From Octadecabacter sp. (GTDB lineage Bacteria > Pseudomonadota > Alphaproteobacteria > Rhodobacterales > Rhodobacteraceae), in NCBI GenBank assembly GCA_003533975.1, contig DQCL01000121.1, positions 1 through 5,249 of the forward strand: a stretch of 5,249 bases of DNA, written 5' to 3'. Positions 1 through 5,249 of this stretch are shown piece by piece. The notes beneath the pieces are model-generated. The model saw only the letters and a list, made by a program, of their open reading frames with translations, was not told the origin of the DNA and did no database searches. Position 1 is the stretch's first letter, and each line of letters begins with the position of its first letter. The position numbers and the translations under genes were made by a program.

Positions 1-1557
1 GTCCTTGAGCTTTTCGACCATCGCACGGCCACGCATTTCGGCGCGATCCCGATGCACCATCATAGACAAGGCATCCACAGGTTCATCGTTGACCAGCACG
101 GACATCTTCACGAGGTTGTCCTCGCGGTATCCGATCATTTGATAGTCAAATGACGCATAGCCTTTGGTGACGGATTTCAGGCGGTCGTAGAAGTCGAACA
201 CCACTTCGTTGAGCGGCAGGTCATACACCGCCATCGCGCGGCTGCCCGCATAGGTCAGGTCTTCCTGAATGCCGCGGCGGTCTTGGCACAGCTTTAACAC
301 CTCACCGAGGTATTCGTCCGGCACAAGGATCGTCGCCTTAATGCGCGGTTCTTCGATGTGGTCCACATGGGTCATGTCGGGCATGTCGGCGGGGTTGTGC
401 AAATCGAACGACGTGCCGTCGCGCATGTGCACGTGGTAAATCACGGACGGCGCGGTGGTGATCAGGTCAATGTCATATTCGCGCTCAATCCGGTCGCGAA
501 TAACCTCAAGGTGCAGCAAGCCGAGGAAGCCACAGCGAAAGCCAAAGCCCAGCGCGGCGGAGGATTCCATTTCAAAGCTGAAGGACGCGTCGTTCAGTGC
601 CAGTTTATCAATCGCCTCGCGCAGGTCTTCGAACAGGGCGGAGTCCACGGGGAATAAGCCACAGAAAACAACAGGTTGCGCGGGTTGAAAGCCCGGTAGC
701 GGTTCGACTTCATCGCGTTGGTGCGTGATCGTGTCGCCCACCCGCGTGTCGCGCACCTGCTTGATGGAGGCGGTCAGAAAGCCGATCTCGCCGGGGCCCA
801 GCTCATCCACGGGGGTCATTTCAGGGCGGAACACGCCGATGCGATCCACGTGGTGAATGGTGCCGTTAGACAGGAACTTAACCTTCTCGCCCTTCTTGAG
901 CTTGCCATCAATGATGCGCACCAGAACGATGACGCCGAGGTAGCTGTCATACCATGAATCCACCAGCATCGCCTTAAGTGGCGCATCAGCGTCGCCCGTC
1001 GGCGCAGGCAGGTGATGGACGATGGCCTCAAGCGTTTCGGTGATGCCTTCACCTGTTTTGGCGGACACCGCGATGGCACCGGAAGCGTCGATCCCGATGA
1101 CGTCTTCGACCTGTTCGGCCACGCGGGAAACATCAGACGCCGGAAGGTCGATCTTATTGAAAACAGGGACAATTTCGTGATCTGCATCAATGGCATGATA
1201 GACGTTCGCCAGCGTCTGCGCCTCAACCCCTTGGGTGGAATCGACCACCAGAAGCGAGCCTTCAACGGCGCGCATGGAGCGCGAAACTTCATAGGCGAAA
1301 TCCACGTGACCGGGGGTGTCGATCAGGTTCAGCACGTAGGATTCACCGTTTTTCGCAGTGTAATCAATGCGCACCGTGTTGGCCTTGATGGTGATGCCGC
1401 GCTCACGCTCAATATCCATGCTGTCGAGCATCTGAGCCTTCATATCGCGTTCCGCCACGGTGTTCGTGGACTGGATCAAGCGATCAGCAAGGGTGGATTT
1501 GCCATGGTCGATGTGGGCGACGATGGAGAAATTGCGGATGTGAGAAAGTGCTGTCAT
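1..1557 (-). CDS. lepA: Elongation factor 4 (LepA), C-terminus cut by window edge
   Basis: Translational GTPase of the LepA/EF-4 family, which binds the ribosome and acts in translation and 30S biogenesis. The frame stays open from the ATG at 1555-1557 to base 1, giving 519 residues of a usual ~600; the C-terminal domain end is outside the window. The G1 motif AHIDHGKS is at residues 14-21, the switch II DTPGH with the catalytic His at 80-84, NKID at 134-137 and SAK at 165-167. The insertion typical of EF-G domain IV is absent, and the LepA-like stretch [10 protein letters not shown] lies near residue 340. The ATG is the only possible start: upstream the frame has no ATG, GTG, TTG or CTG before the stop at 1612-1614. 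No good Shine-Dalgarno precedes it. It lies 54 bp downstream of the nuclease-like gene on the same strand, so it may be read through from it or use a promoter lying further upstream. GC content is high, like the rest of the core genes. Confidence 0.97.
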   Translation of the reverse strand, partial: MTALSHIRNFSIVAHIDHGKSTLADRLIQSTNTVAERDMKAQMLDSMDIERERGITIKANTVRIDYTAKNGESYVLNLIDTPGHVDFAYEVSRSMRAVEGSLLVVDSTQGVEAQTLANVYHAIDADHEIVPVFNKIDLPASDVSRVAEQVEDVIGIDASGAIAVSAKTGEGITETLEAIVHHLPAPTGDADAPLKAMLVDSWYDSYLGVIVLVRIIDGKLKKGEKVKFLSNGTIHHVDRIGVFRPEMTPVDELGPGEIGFLTASIKQVRDTRVGDTITHQRDEVEPLPGFQPAQPVVFCGLFPVDSALFEDLREAIDKLALNDASFSFEMESSAALGFGFRCGFLGLLHLEVIRDRIEREYDIDLITTAPSVIYHVHMRDGTSFDLHNPADMPDMTHVDHIEEPRIKATILVPDEYLGEVLKLCQDRRGIQEDLTYAGSRAMAVYDLPLNEVVFDFYDRLKSVTKGYASFDYQMIGYREDNLVKMSVLVNDEPVDALSMMVHRDRAEMRGRAMVEKLKD

Positions 1558-1603
1558 GGTGAGGATATGTAGGGGTTTTGGCGGATTGTCGAGGGGGATT
1601 TGG

Positions 1604-1613
1604 TGCGCTCCTT
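1604..1613. repeat. 10-bp direct repeat, left copy (TGCGCTCCTT)
   Basis: Exact match to 2914-2923 in the same orientation. This copy overlaps the first two plus-strand bases of the nuclease-like gene's stop codon (TAA, plus-strand tta 1612-1614). Together the copies bracket the AT-rich gene. This may be a target-site duplication or a recombination scar, or chance reuse of an AAGGAG-type sequence on the minus strand. Confidence 0.5.
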
Positions 1614-2853
1614 AGATGAAGCCACCCTCATCCAATTCATGCGTCAATCCAAGCACAAGCGCCTCAAGGTCTGTCACAAAATTCTTGGCTGATCTGAAAC
1701 GGCGAACATCATGAACTTGTCGGATCAATCTGATCGCCTTGGGAGCCTCACGAAACCCGTCAAACAGTTTTTCAGGATCCAATCTCAAGGCTTCAAGTGT
1801 CGCATGGCGTTCGTTGCCCTTACCTTTCCAAGACATGACAACGTCTGTTTTCGCCGGTTCGAATTCACTAGTTTGCTTTATCAACCAAGTTGTCGTTGCT
1901 TTAGCACCTTTATCAGCTGGCGGAGGAATATCTACTGAGACAGTCGTCTTTCGATCTTGTAATTCACACAGCAACTCAATCGAAAGCTTGCTGTTTTTGA
2001 ACATGTAACCGGCCGATAGCTCATAGGTTTCAGCCAATCGGTTTCGATCACACGACAAAATGGCGTCAAACTCTGCTCGCGCCCCCAATTCATGACGTAG
2101 GTCAACAACAGATGACGAGTAGTGGGCCAATTTCGCACGTAAATCACGTCGCTCCTGATGCCAGCCATGAACGATTTCGGTTATGCCAGGTGTTTTTGCA
2201 CTGAAGCCGACTCCAACACCCGATGACTGAACAAATCCGCCCCATTCTTTGGGCATTTGATCAAATGTTACGATGCCAGAGTTTTGATCCCAAAAGAAAC
2301 CAGCCGCATCATTTAGAACGCTTCGAGTAAGGTCCGATATATCTGGATCACGAGCAAACCGATCAACCATTGTACGCAGTTCTGCCCAAGCAAAATGGCG
2401 GATGTCCCGTTTGCGGCGTTTGTTCGCTGCAATATGGTACGGTAACTCAACTGGATTTCGAGCAAATTCATTGGAAATTGAAACGACGCAATCGACATCC
2501 AGAAGTGATGCAAGATGTGCATAATCTTGTATTTGTTCCGGTCGAATTTCACTTTTTCCAGCCTTAGCTTCGACAAAAGCTGCCCATTCCGACGAGCCGC
2601 GCTTGCATGTCAGCAAACCGTCCGGCCGGTGATCTGGAATTTTCGAGGACGGAAATGTAACTTCCATAAAGCTACCATAAGCACATGTTTTTCCGGCCCC
2701 GTACCCACACTCAGAAAGAAATTCGCCGCGCAATTCTGGCACCATTTCTAACAATCGCATAAACACAGACAACAGCGTTCGCTCAGGCTTTTTGTTCTTA
2801 TCCATCAGCGTTGGCTTCGGGCTGGTTGGGCTTAACTCGTCAATGCATTTCAC
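1612..2853 (-). CDS. Hypothetical protein with PD-(D/E)xK nuclease-like N-terminal half
   Basis: A 413-aa soluble protein of unknown function. From a GTG start at 2851-2853 the N-terminal half resembles a PD-(D/E)xK phosphodiesterase core. It has Glu candidates in a helix near residues 36-48 (VPELRGEF), P77-D78 in the strand HRPDG, E95-A96-K97 in AFVEAKAG, then a helix with Q107, Q109 and Y111 (EQIQDYAHLA). A basic stretch NKRRKRD (144-150) and FAW (154-156) follow. The C-terminal half (about 200-413) has no motif I recognise and ends in a basic region with HDVRRFRS. There is no signal peptide or membrane segment. The GTG start is chosen because AGGAG sits 7 nt upstream. A TTG at 2905-2907 with AAGGAG 10 nt upstream would add 18 residues, and an ATG at 2803-2805 has no clear site. 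The gene is far more AT-rich than its neighbours (about 40% GC over 2461-2580) and is flanked by a 10-bp direct repeat, suggesting transfer. The nuclease fold is inferred from spacing of acidic motifs only; a restriction, repair or defence role is unproven. Confidence 0.8.
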   Translation of the reverse strand: MKCIDELSPTSPKPTLMDKNKKPERTLLSVFMRLLEMVPELRGEFLSECGYGAGKTCAYGSFMEVTFPSSKIPDHRPDGLLTCKRGSSEWAAFVEAKAGKSEIRPEQIQDYAHLASLLDVDCVVSISNEFARNPVELPYHIAANKRRKRDIRHFAWAELRTMVDRFARDPDISDLTRSVLNDAAGFFWDQNSGIVTFDQMPKEWGGFVQSSGVGVGFSAKTPGITEIVHGWHQERRDLRAKLAHYSSSVVDLRHELGARAEFDAILSCDRNRLAETYELSAGYMFKNSKLSIELLCELQDRKTTVSVDIPPPADKGAKATTTWLIKQTSEFEPAKTDVVMSWKGKGNERHATLEALRLDPEKLFDGFREAPKAIRLIRQVHDVRRFRSAKNFVTDLEALVLGLTHELDEGGFI

Positions 2854-2860
2854 ACTCGAA

Positions 2861-2865
2861 CTCCT
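2861..2865 (-). promoter_or_regulatory. Ribosome binding site deciding the GTG start
   Basis: On the minus strand AGGAG lies 7 nt before the GTG at 2851-2853, which is ideal spacing. This is the best-placed site among the three candidate starts of the nuclease-like gene. Confidence 0.6.
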
Positions 2866-2913
2866 AATGATCAAACAATAGTGCATGCCCTTTAGGTCGA
2901 AAGACAAGAGACC

Positions 2914-2923
2914 TGCGCTCCTT
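2914..2923. repeat. 10-bp direct repeat, right copy (TGCGCTCCTT)
   Basis: Exact match to 1604-1613. On the minus strand this copy reads AAGGAGCGCA and would serve as the ribosome binding site of the alternative TTG start (2905-2907) of the nuclease-like gene. Flanking bases of the two copies differ, so the identity ends sharply at 10 bp. No terminal inverted repeats are seen just inside the two copies. Confidence 0.5.
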
Positions 2924-2935
2924 TTACGGGTATTT

Positions 2936-2945
2936 CCCTTAAGGG
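2936..2945. promoter_or_regulatory. Perfect 10-bp palindrome CCCTTAAGGG
   Basis: A self-complementary 10-mer in the divergent promoter region. It could be a small operator half-site pair for a dimeric regulator, or a restriction-type chance palindrome. No second copy was noticed in the window. Confidence 0.2.
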
Positions 2946-3032
2946 GTGATCCGCACCGGAACCGAAGGGTGAGCGAGAAGCACCCTCCCCCTTCCCCAAA
3001 CCCGTCCGTTGCGGCATACTGGGGGCAGCAGT

Positions 3033-3062
3033 TTGAGGCACCAACGGGGAAGACCCCAAAAT
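3033..3062 (+). promoter_or_regulatory. Candidate sigma-70-like promoter of the lipoprotein gene
   Basis: TTGAGG (3033-3038) is followed after 18 bp by CAAAAT (3057-3062), each matching 4 of 6 consensus bases. Transcription would start about 19 nt before the ATG at 3088. A GAGG ribosome binding site lies 4 nt before that ATG. Confidence 0.3.
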
Positions 3063-3087
3063 AAGTTGGGCCCGTTAGTGAGGCGAT

Positions 3088-3420
3088 ATGAAGAAATTAG
3101 TAGTTTTATCAGCTTTGGTCGTATTGACCGCCTGTTCGGGCGGCAACCGGAGCAATTCAGGGTCAACGCGCGGTGCGACGGGCGATATTAGTCGCGCGTG
3201 TCTGGTCGCGGATCGGTCTGCCGCAAACCCACGCTTATGCGGATGCGTGCAGCGCGTGGCCAACGCTGAATTGTCGAGCCGTGATCGCGCAAGGGTGGCA
3301 ACATTCATGGCAAACCCCGAAGTTGCCAACGAAACCAAGATCAGCAACAGCAGTGCAAATGATGCGTTCTGGGATCGCTACCGCGCCTTCATCACGACTG
3401 CGCGCAGCCAGTGCGGCTAG
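3088..3420 (+). CDS. Small conserved lipoprotein of unknown function
   Basis: A 110-aa predicted lipoprotein. The N-terminus MKKLVVLSALVVLTAC is a lipoprotein signal peptide with lipobox LTAC and lipidated Cys16, so the mature form is about 95 residues anchored in a membrane and facing the periplasm. A Ser/Gly/Asn-rich linker (17-32) leads to a compact domain with Cys38, Cys51, Cys53 and Cys109. These four could form two disulphides after export. The pattern ACLVADR...LCGCVQ...FWDRYRAF...C matches a short protein I recall as frequent in Rhodobacteraceae, sometimes labelled arginine transporter; nothing in this small single-domain protein supports transport. The start is fixed by the signal peptide and a GAGG 4 nt upstream. 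It converges on the copper chaperone gene and shares its terminator. Confidence 0.88.
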   Translation: MKKLVVLSALVVLTACSGGNRSNSGSTRGATGDISRACLVADRSAANPRLCGCVQRVANAELSSRDRARVATFMANPEVANETKISNSSANDAFWDRYRAFITTARSQCG

Positions 3421-3443
3421 GGCGGAACGCCATCGAGAATTAG

Positions 3444-3479
3444 AAAACGGGCGCCCAGTTTTACGGGCGCCCGTTTTTT
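3444..3479. terminator. Bidirectional intrinsic terminator
   Basis: A perfect 13-bp stem pairs 3444-3456 with 3465-3477 around an 8-nt loop (3457-3464). The core is ACGGGCGCCC. On the plus strand six Ts follow the GC part (3474-3479), terminating the lipoprotein gene. On the minus strand four Ts follow, so it can also serve the convergent copper chaperone gene that ends at 3483. Confidence 0.92.
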
Positions 3480-3482
3480 GTT

Positions 3483-3986
3483 TTAGTTGTCGGTGCCGTG
3501 ACCCATGTTGGAATGATCCATCTCGCCGTTCATCGCGCCGTTCATCGCGCCGTGATCCTCGCGGGTCAGGTCAACGGGGATTTCAACCACAACTTCGCCC
3601 GCGTTTTCGAACATGAAGGTGATTGTGACAACATCATCCTGCTCGAATGGCGCGGTCAGGCCCATGAACATCACGTGCTTTGCGCCACGTTGCATGGTGA
3701 TTTCTCCGCCTGCGGGCAGCATGAAACCTTCCTCAACGTGGGTCATTCGCATCACGCCATCAGCGTCCTCGATGTGTGTGTGCAGCTCAACCCGCGCGGA
3801 GGCATCCGACGTGACGCTGAGCAAGTGATCATCGACATCACCGTGGTTGTGGATGGTCATGAAGGCCGCGCCCGCCATTGCGTTGGAAGACCGCGCATAT
3901 TGGTCATGGATTTCGATTTCCGCGAAGGCTGGCATCGCGAAGGACAGTGCTGTGACAGCACCCATAAGTGTAGATTTGAGGGACAT
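3483..3986 (-). CDS. Periplasmic copper chaperone, PCuA(C) family
   Basis: A 167-aa exported Cu(I)-binding protein of the PCuA(C) family (PF04314, formerly DUF461), whose members hand copper to the CuA site or Sco proteins during cytochrome c oxidase assembly. A signal peptide ends in AFA at residues 20-22, so the mature protein starts at Glu23. The metal motif is visible: His69 and His71 (ELHTH), Met79 and Met81 (GVMRM), then His104-x-Met106 (KHVMFM). After the domain comes a His/Met-rich tail from about 145 (DHGAM, MDHSNMGHG) that probably adds Cu-binding capacity, as in other PCuAC proteins. AGGAG (3993-3997) lies 6 nt before the ATG. The DUF2946-like gene ends 51 bp upstream on the same strand, and the two are likely co-transcribed. 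Domain call is firm; the exact copper acceptor is inferred from the family. Confidence 0.93.
   Translation of the reverse strand: MSLKSTLMGAVTALSFAMPAFAEIEIHDQYARSSNAMAGAAFMTIHNHGDVDDHLLSVTSDASARVELHTHIEDADGVMRMTHVEEGFMLPAGGEITMQRGAKHVMFMGLTAPFEQDDVVTITFMFENAGEVVVEIPVDLTREDHGAMNGAMNGEMDHSNMGHGTDN
3517..3552 (-). repeat. 12-bp tandem repeat inside the copper chaperone tail
   Basis: Two identical 12-bp units (3529-3540 and 3541-3552, TTCATCGCGCCG) and a third unit (3517-3528) matching at 10 of 12 bases lie head to tail. They encode successive GAMN, GAMN and GEMD tetrads, placing a Met every four residues. The in-frame unit length means copy number can change without breaking the gene. Confidence 0.85.
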
Positions 3987-4037
3987 TTGCCGCTCCTGTT
4001 TGTTCAGACTGAAAGTTGGAAAAGTGAAAGTGTGTTT

Positions 4038-4388
4038 TCAGGTAAACAAAGGGGGGCCGCGCGCCTGCGTGCCTGTGGGGATAACCGGAATTTGCAGCGC
4101 GGTTACGGGCGTTTGCGCCAGTGTTTGAATGTAGATAACCGCGCTATCAGCGGCAATGGACGTGTCGGTAACACCCATCAACGTCAATGCGCAGTCAGGG
4201 CAGATATGGACAGGACCCATCGGTTCGCCCTGCGCATCCAACGTGACAGTCTGCACGCCTTGACCGGTACACAGGATCACCTGACCCGATGCATCCCGCG
4301 CCATGCCACGCGCCATCGCCATTTGCTGCGAGGTCACAGCAATCAACAAGGCAAGCACAAAGGATAAGACGTGAGCGGTTCGTTTCAT
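4038..4388 (-). CDS. Secreted DUF2946-like protein with CxxC motif
   Basis: A 116-aa small exported protein resembling the DUF2946 family. That family has no settled function but often occurs beside copper-related or TonB-linked genes. The hydrophobic N-terminus (residues 4-20, then QQMAMA) is a probable signal peptide with cleavage near Ala26. The mature part holds Cys40 (ILCTGQG) and the pair Cys63-Pro-Asp-Cys66, which could bind a metal ion or form a disulphide. The C-terminal part is Thr/Ala/Pro-rich with no motif. The ATG at 4386-4388 is chosen because the signal peptide starts there, although no clear Shine-Dalgarno precedes it; an in-frame TTG at 4464-4466 would add a charged leader that spoils the signal. 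It lies 51 bp upstream of the PCuA(C) chaperone gene on the same strand, which supports a copper role. The family call is by pattern recognition. Confidence 0.8.
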   Translation of the reverse strand: MKRTAHVLSFVLALLIAVTSQQMAMARGMARDASGQVILCTGQGVQTVTLDAQGEPMGPVHICPDCALTLMGVTDTSIAADSAVIYIQTLAQTPVTALQIPVIPTGTQARGPPLFT

Positions 4389-4478
4389 TGCGGAAACAAT
4401 ATCAGGCTTAAGTGTGCCATGAAAAGTGCGTAAAGGTCGCAACTGGCAAGATTTCGCTTTCAGCAAAATTCGCAGTAA

Positions 4479-4805
4479 TCAGCGCAATTCAGTAAAGCTG
4501 TGCGAGTGGCGCTGCAGGACATGACCTGTCGTGGTCGGCGCATGGCGCAGCTGTTCCAGTTGGCGCGGTCCAAGTCTATGTTTGAAAATAACGCCACATT
4601 GGCCGTCACCAGCCCAACGCACCGTACCGGCCAGATTTCCAGCCGAGCAGCACAGGGTTACTTCATCTCCGATCACCAGACCTTGCACATCAAAAACACC
4701 GGCACCCGAAGCCGCGATATTCGTCAGATGCCCCTTTTGCGACCGCCCAGCCCATTTCAATTCGATGGGAAAAATAGTGGGATATCTATGTGCGCGATAG
4801 CTCAT
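4479..4805 (-). CDS. Small PilZ-domain protein
   Basis: A 108-aa single-domain cytoplasmic protein resembling PilZ (PF07238), the c-di-GMP receptor fold. Arg4 and Arg7 sit in YRAHRYP, followed by strands FPIELKW and HLTNIAASGAGV. The second motif position usually read as (D/N)xSxxG is here N29-I-A-A-S-G, so Ser is replaced by Ala, and the first motif is RxxR instead of RxxxR. Binding of c-di-GMP is therefore uncertain. Later strands include GDEVTLCC (residues 45-52), GTVRWAG and CGVIFKHRLG. The ATG at 4803-4805 is supported by AAGGAG 7 nt upstream (4813-4818). An in-frame ATG at 4884-4886 would add a 27-residue, partly hydrophobic N-terminus but has no good ribosome binding site. It lies between rpmB and the copper genes on the same strand, 90 bp before the DUF2946-like gene, with no terminator seen between them. 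Confidence 0.85.
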   Translation of the reverse strand: MSYRAHRYPTIFPIELKWAGRSQKGHLTNIAASGAGVFDVQGLVIGDEVTLCCSAGNLAGTVRWAGDGQCGVIFKHRLGPRQLEQLRHAPTTTGHVLQRHSHSFTELR

Positions 4806-4812
4806 GCTGAGT

Positions 4813-4818
4813 CTCCTT
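4813..4818 (-). promoter_or_regulatory. Ribosome binding site of the PilZ gene
   Basis: AAGGAG on the minus strand, 7 nt before the ATG at 4803-4805. It decides this start over the upstream in-frame ATG at 4884-4886. Confidence 0.75.
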
Positions 4819-4919
4819 GTTTGACAACAAGTGAACCCAAGAATTGAACAAAAGGTTATTGCTAGAATGCCCTCCTTTTTGTTCATGTATCGTTTACCAA
4901 AACCGCGGATTGGCAAACG

Positions 4920-4950
4920 AAAAAAGCCCGAACGCGATGTTCGGGCCTTT
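4920..4950 (-). terminator. Intrinsic terminator of rpmB
   Basis: GCCCGAAC (4926-4933) pairs with GTTCGGGC (4939-4946) around a 5-nt loop. Read on the minus strand the 8-bp stem is followed directly by six Ts (4920-4925). It lies 27 bp past the rpmB stop and separates rpmB from the PilZ gene. Confidence 0.92.
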
Positions 4951-4972
4951 TCAATCTGTCTGGTCGAGAGAC

Positions 4973-5249
4973 TTAAGCTTCGGCTGCTGCCTTGGCGATG
5001 TCTTTCTTGACCTTCAACGCGGCTGGTGACAGCTCAGCGTCTTTGGATTTCGCGAAGAACGCATCCAGGCCACCACGGTGGTCAACGGTGCGCAGGGCAG
5101 CGTTGGAGATGCGGAACTTGAACGTGCGGCCCAAAGATTCGGACATCAAGGAGACGTCCTGCAGGTTTGGCAAGAAACGGCGACGCGTACGGTTTTTCGC
5201 GTGGCTCACGTTGTTGCCCGTCATAGGGCCTTTTCCGGTCAATTCGCAA
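4973..5249 (-). CDS. rpmB: 50S ribosomal protein L28, N-terminus cut by window edge
   Basis: L28 of the large ribosomal subunit, in the longer alphaproteobacterial form (about 95 aa). The family signature is continuous: [17 protein letters not shown] at the N-terminus, then [16 protein letters not shown], a lysine-containing [22 protein letters not shown] segment (written here only in part as TVDHRGGLD for the core), and a helical Lys/Ala-rich end. The frame continues to the window edge: TGC GAA (Cys-Glu, 5243-5248) precede the TTG codon at 5240-5242, which is therefore an internal Leu and not a start. Only about four residues (typically MxRV) are missing. The CxxC zinc pairs of some L28 proteins are absent, so this is a zinc-independent type. 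A strong terminator follows 22 bp after the stop. Confidence 0.97.
   Translation of the reverse strand, partial: CELTGKGPMTGNNVSHAKNRTRRRFLPNLQDVSLMSESLGRTFKFRISNAALRTVDHRGGLDAFFAKSKDAELSPAALKVKKDIAKAAAEA

Larger units (their letters stand above)
2854..3087. other. Divergent intergenic region
   Basis: About 230 bp separate the minus-strand nuclease-like gene from the plus-strand lipoprotein gene, so this region should hold promoters for both. It contains the right copy of the 10-bp repeat, a perfect palindrome CCCTTAAGGG (2936-2945) and a candidate plus-strand promoter (3033-3062). It also has short G/C-rich inverted pairs: GGGTG/CACCC around 2967-2985, CCGTTG/CAACGG around 3006-3046, and GGGG/CCCC around 3047-3057. 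I see no tRNA, no convincing ORF and no clear minus-strand sigma-70 promoter; the nearest guess is TTGTCT (2902-2907) with CACTAT 18 nt on, which is poor. Confidence 0.5.

Noticed and set aside
1012..1572. Long plus-strand open frame antisense to lepA
   Set aside because: It is a shadow of lepA in a high-GC coding region; its product is His/Asp/Val-rich with no family resemblance, while the minus frame gives a full LepA match.
1614..2913. Insertion sequence or transposon carrying the nuclease-like gene
   Set aside because: The ends just inside the direct repeats show no terminal inverted repeats and the encoded protein has no transposase or recombinase motif, so only a scar-like repeat is claimed.
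2946..3087. Structured small RNA from the G/C-rich inverted pairs
   Set aside because: The pairs are 4-6 bp with long or mismatched loops, and there is no terminator or clear promoter for a separate transcript.
3498..4367. 289-codon plus-strand open frame across the copper genes
   Set aside because: It lies antisense to two minus-strand genes with signal peptides, ribosome sites and family motifs; its own product resembles nothing.
4806..4886. N-terminal hydrophobic extension of the PilZ protein from an ATG at 4884-4886
   Set aside because: The added segment looks loosely like a signal sequence, but a strong AAGGAG sits exactly before the shorter start and the upstream ATG has no good ribosome site.
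1..5249. CRISPR array, tRNA or rRNA gene
   Set aside because: No regularly spaced repeats, cloverleaf or rRNA-like segment was seen on either strand.

Overview
The window looks like a chromosomal segment of an alphaproteobacterium, most likely Rhodobacteraceae/Roseobacter-like. The evidence is the protein types: a long alphaproteobacterial L28, a small PilZ protein, a short Cys-containing lipoprotein of the kind common in that family, and a DUF2946-like/PCuAC copper pair. The moderately high GC of most of the window fits. This assignment rests on recognition, not on a search. Most of it is ordinary core genome.

Layout on the minus strand, read from the right edge: rpmB (ribosomal protein L28, 5' end cut by the window edge) with its own intrinsic terminator; a small PilZ-domain gene with a strong ribosome binding site; a secreted DUF2946-like CxxC protein; and a periplasmic PCuA(C) copper chaperone. 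The last two probably form a small copper-handling operon that delivers Cu(I) towards cytochrome oxidase assembly. This block converges on a plus-strand gene for a small lipoprotein (3088-3420). The two share a perfect 13-bp-stem terminator at 3444-3477.

Left of the lipoprotein, across a roughly 230-bp divergent intergenic region, the minus strand carries a 413-aa protein of unknown function with a PD-(D/E)xK nuclease-like N-terminal half. Then comes lepA (elongation factor 4), whose last ~80 codons lie outside the window.

The one accessory-looking item is the nuclease-like gene. Hand counts give about 40% GC inside it (2461-2580) against about 63% in lepA (961-1080). It is bracketed by an exact 10-bp direct repeat, TGCGCTCCTT, at 1604-1613 and 2914-2923. 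One copy touches its stop codon and the other lies just upstream of its start region. This suggests a single-gene insertion upstream of lepA. No partner gene, transposase or terminal inverted repeats are visible, so a defence role is speculation.
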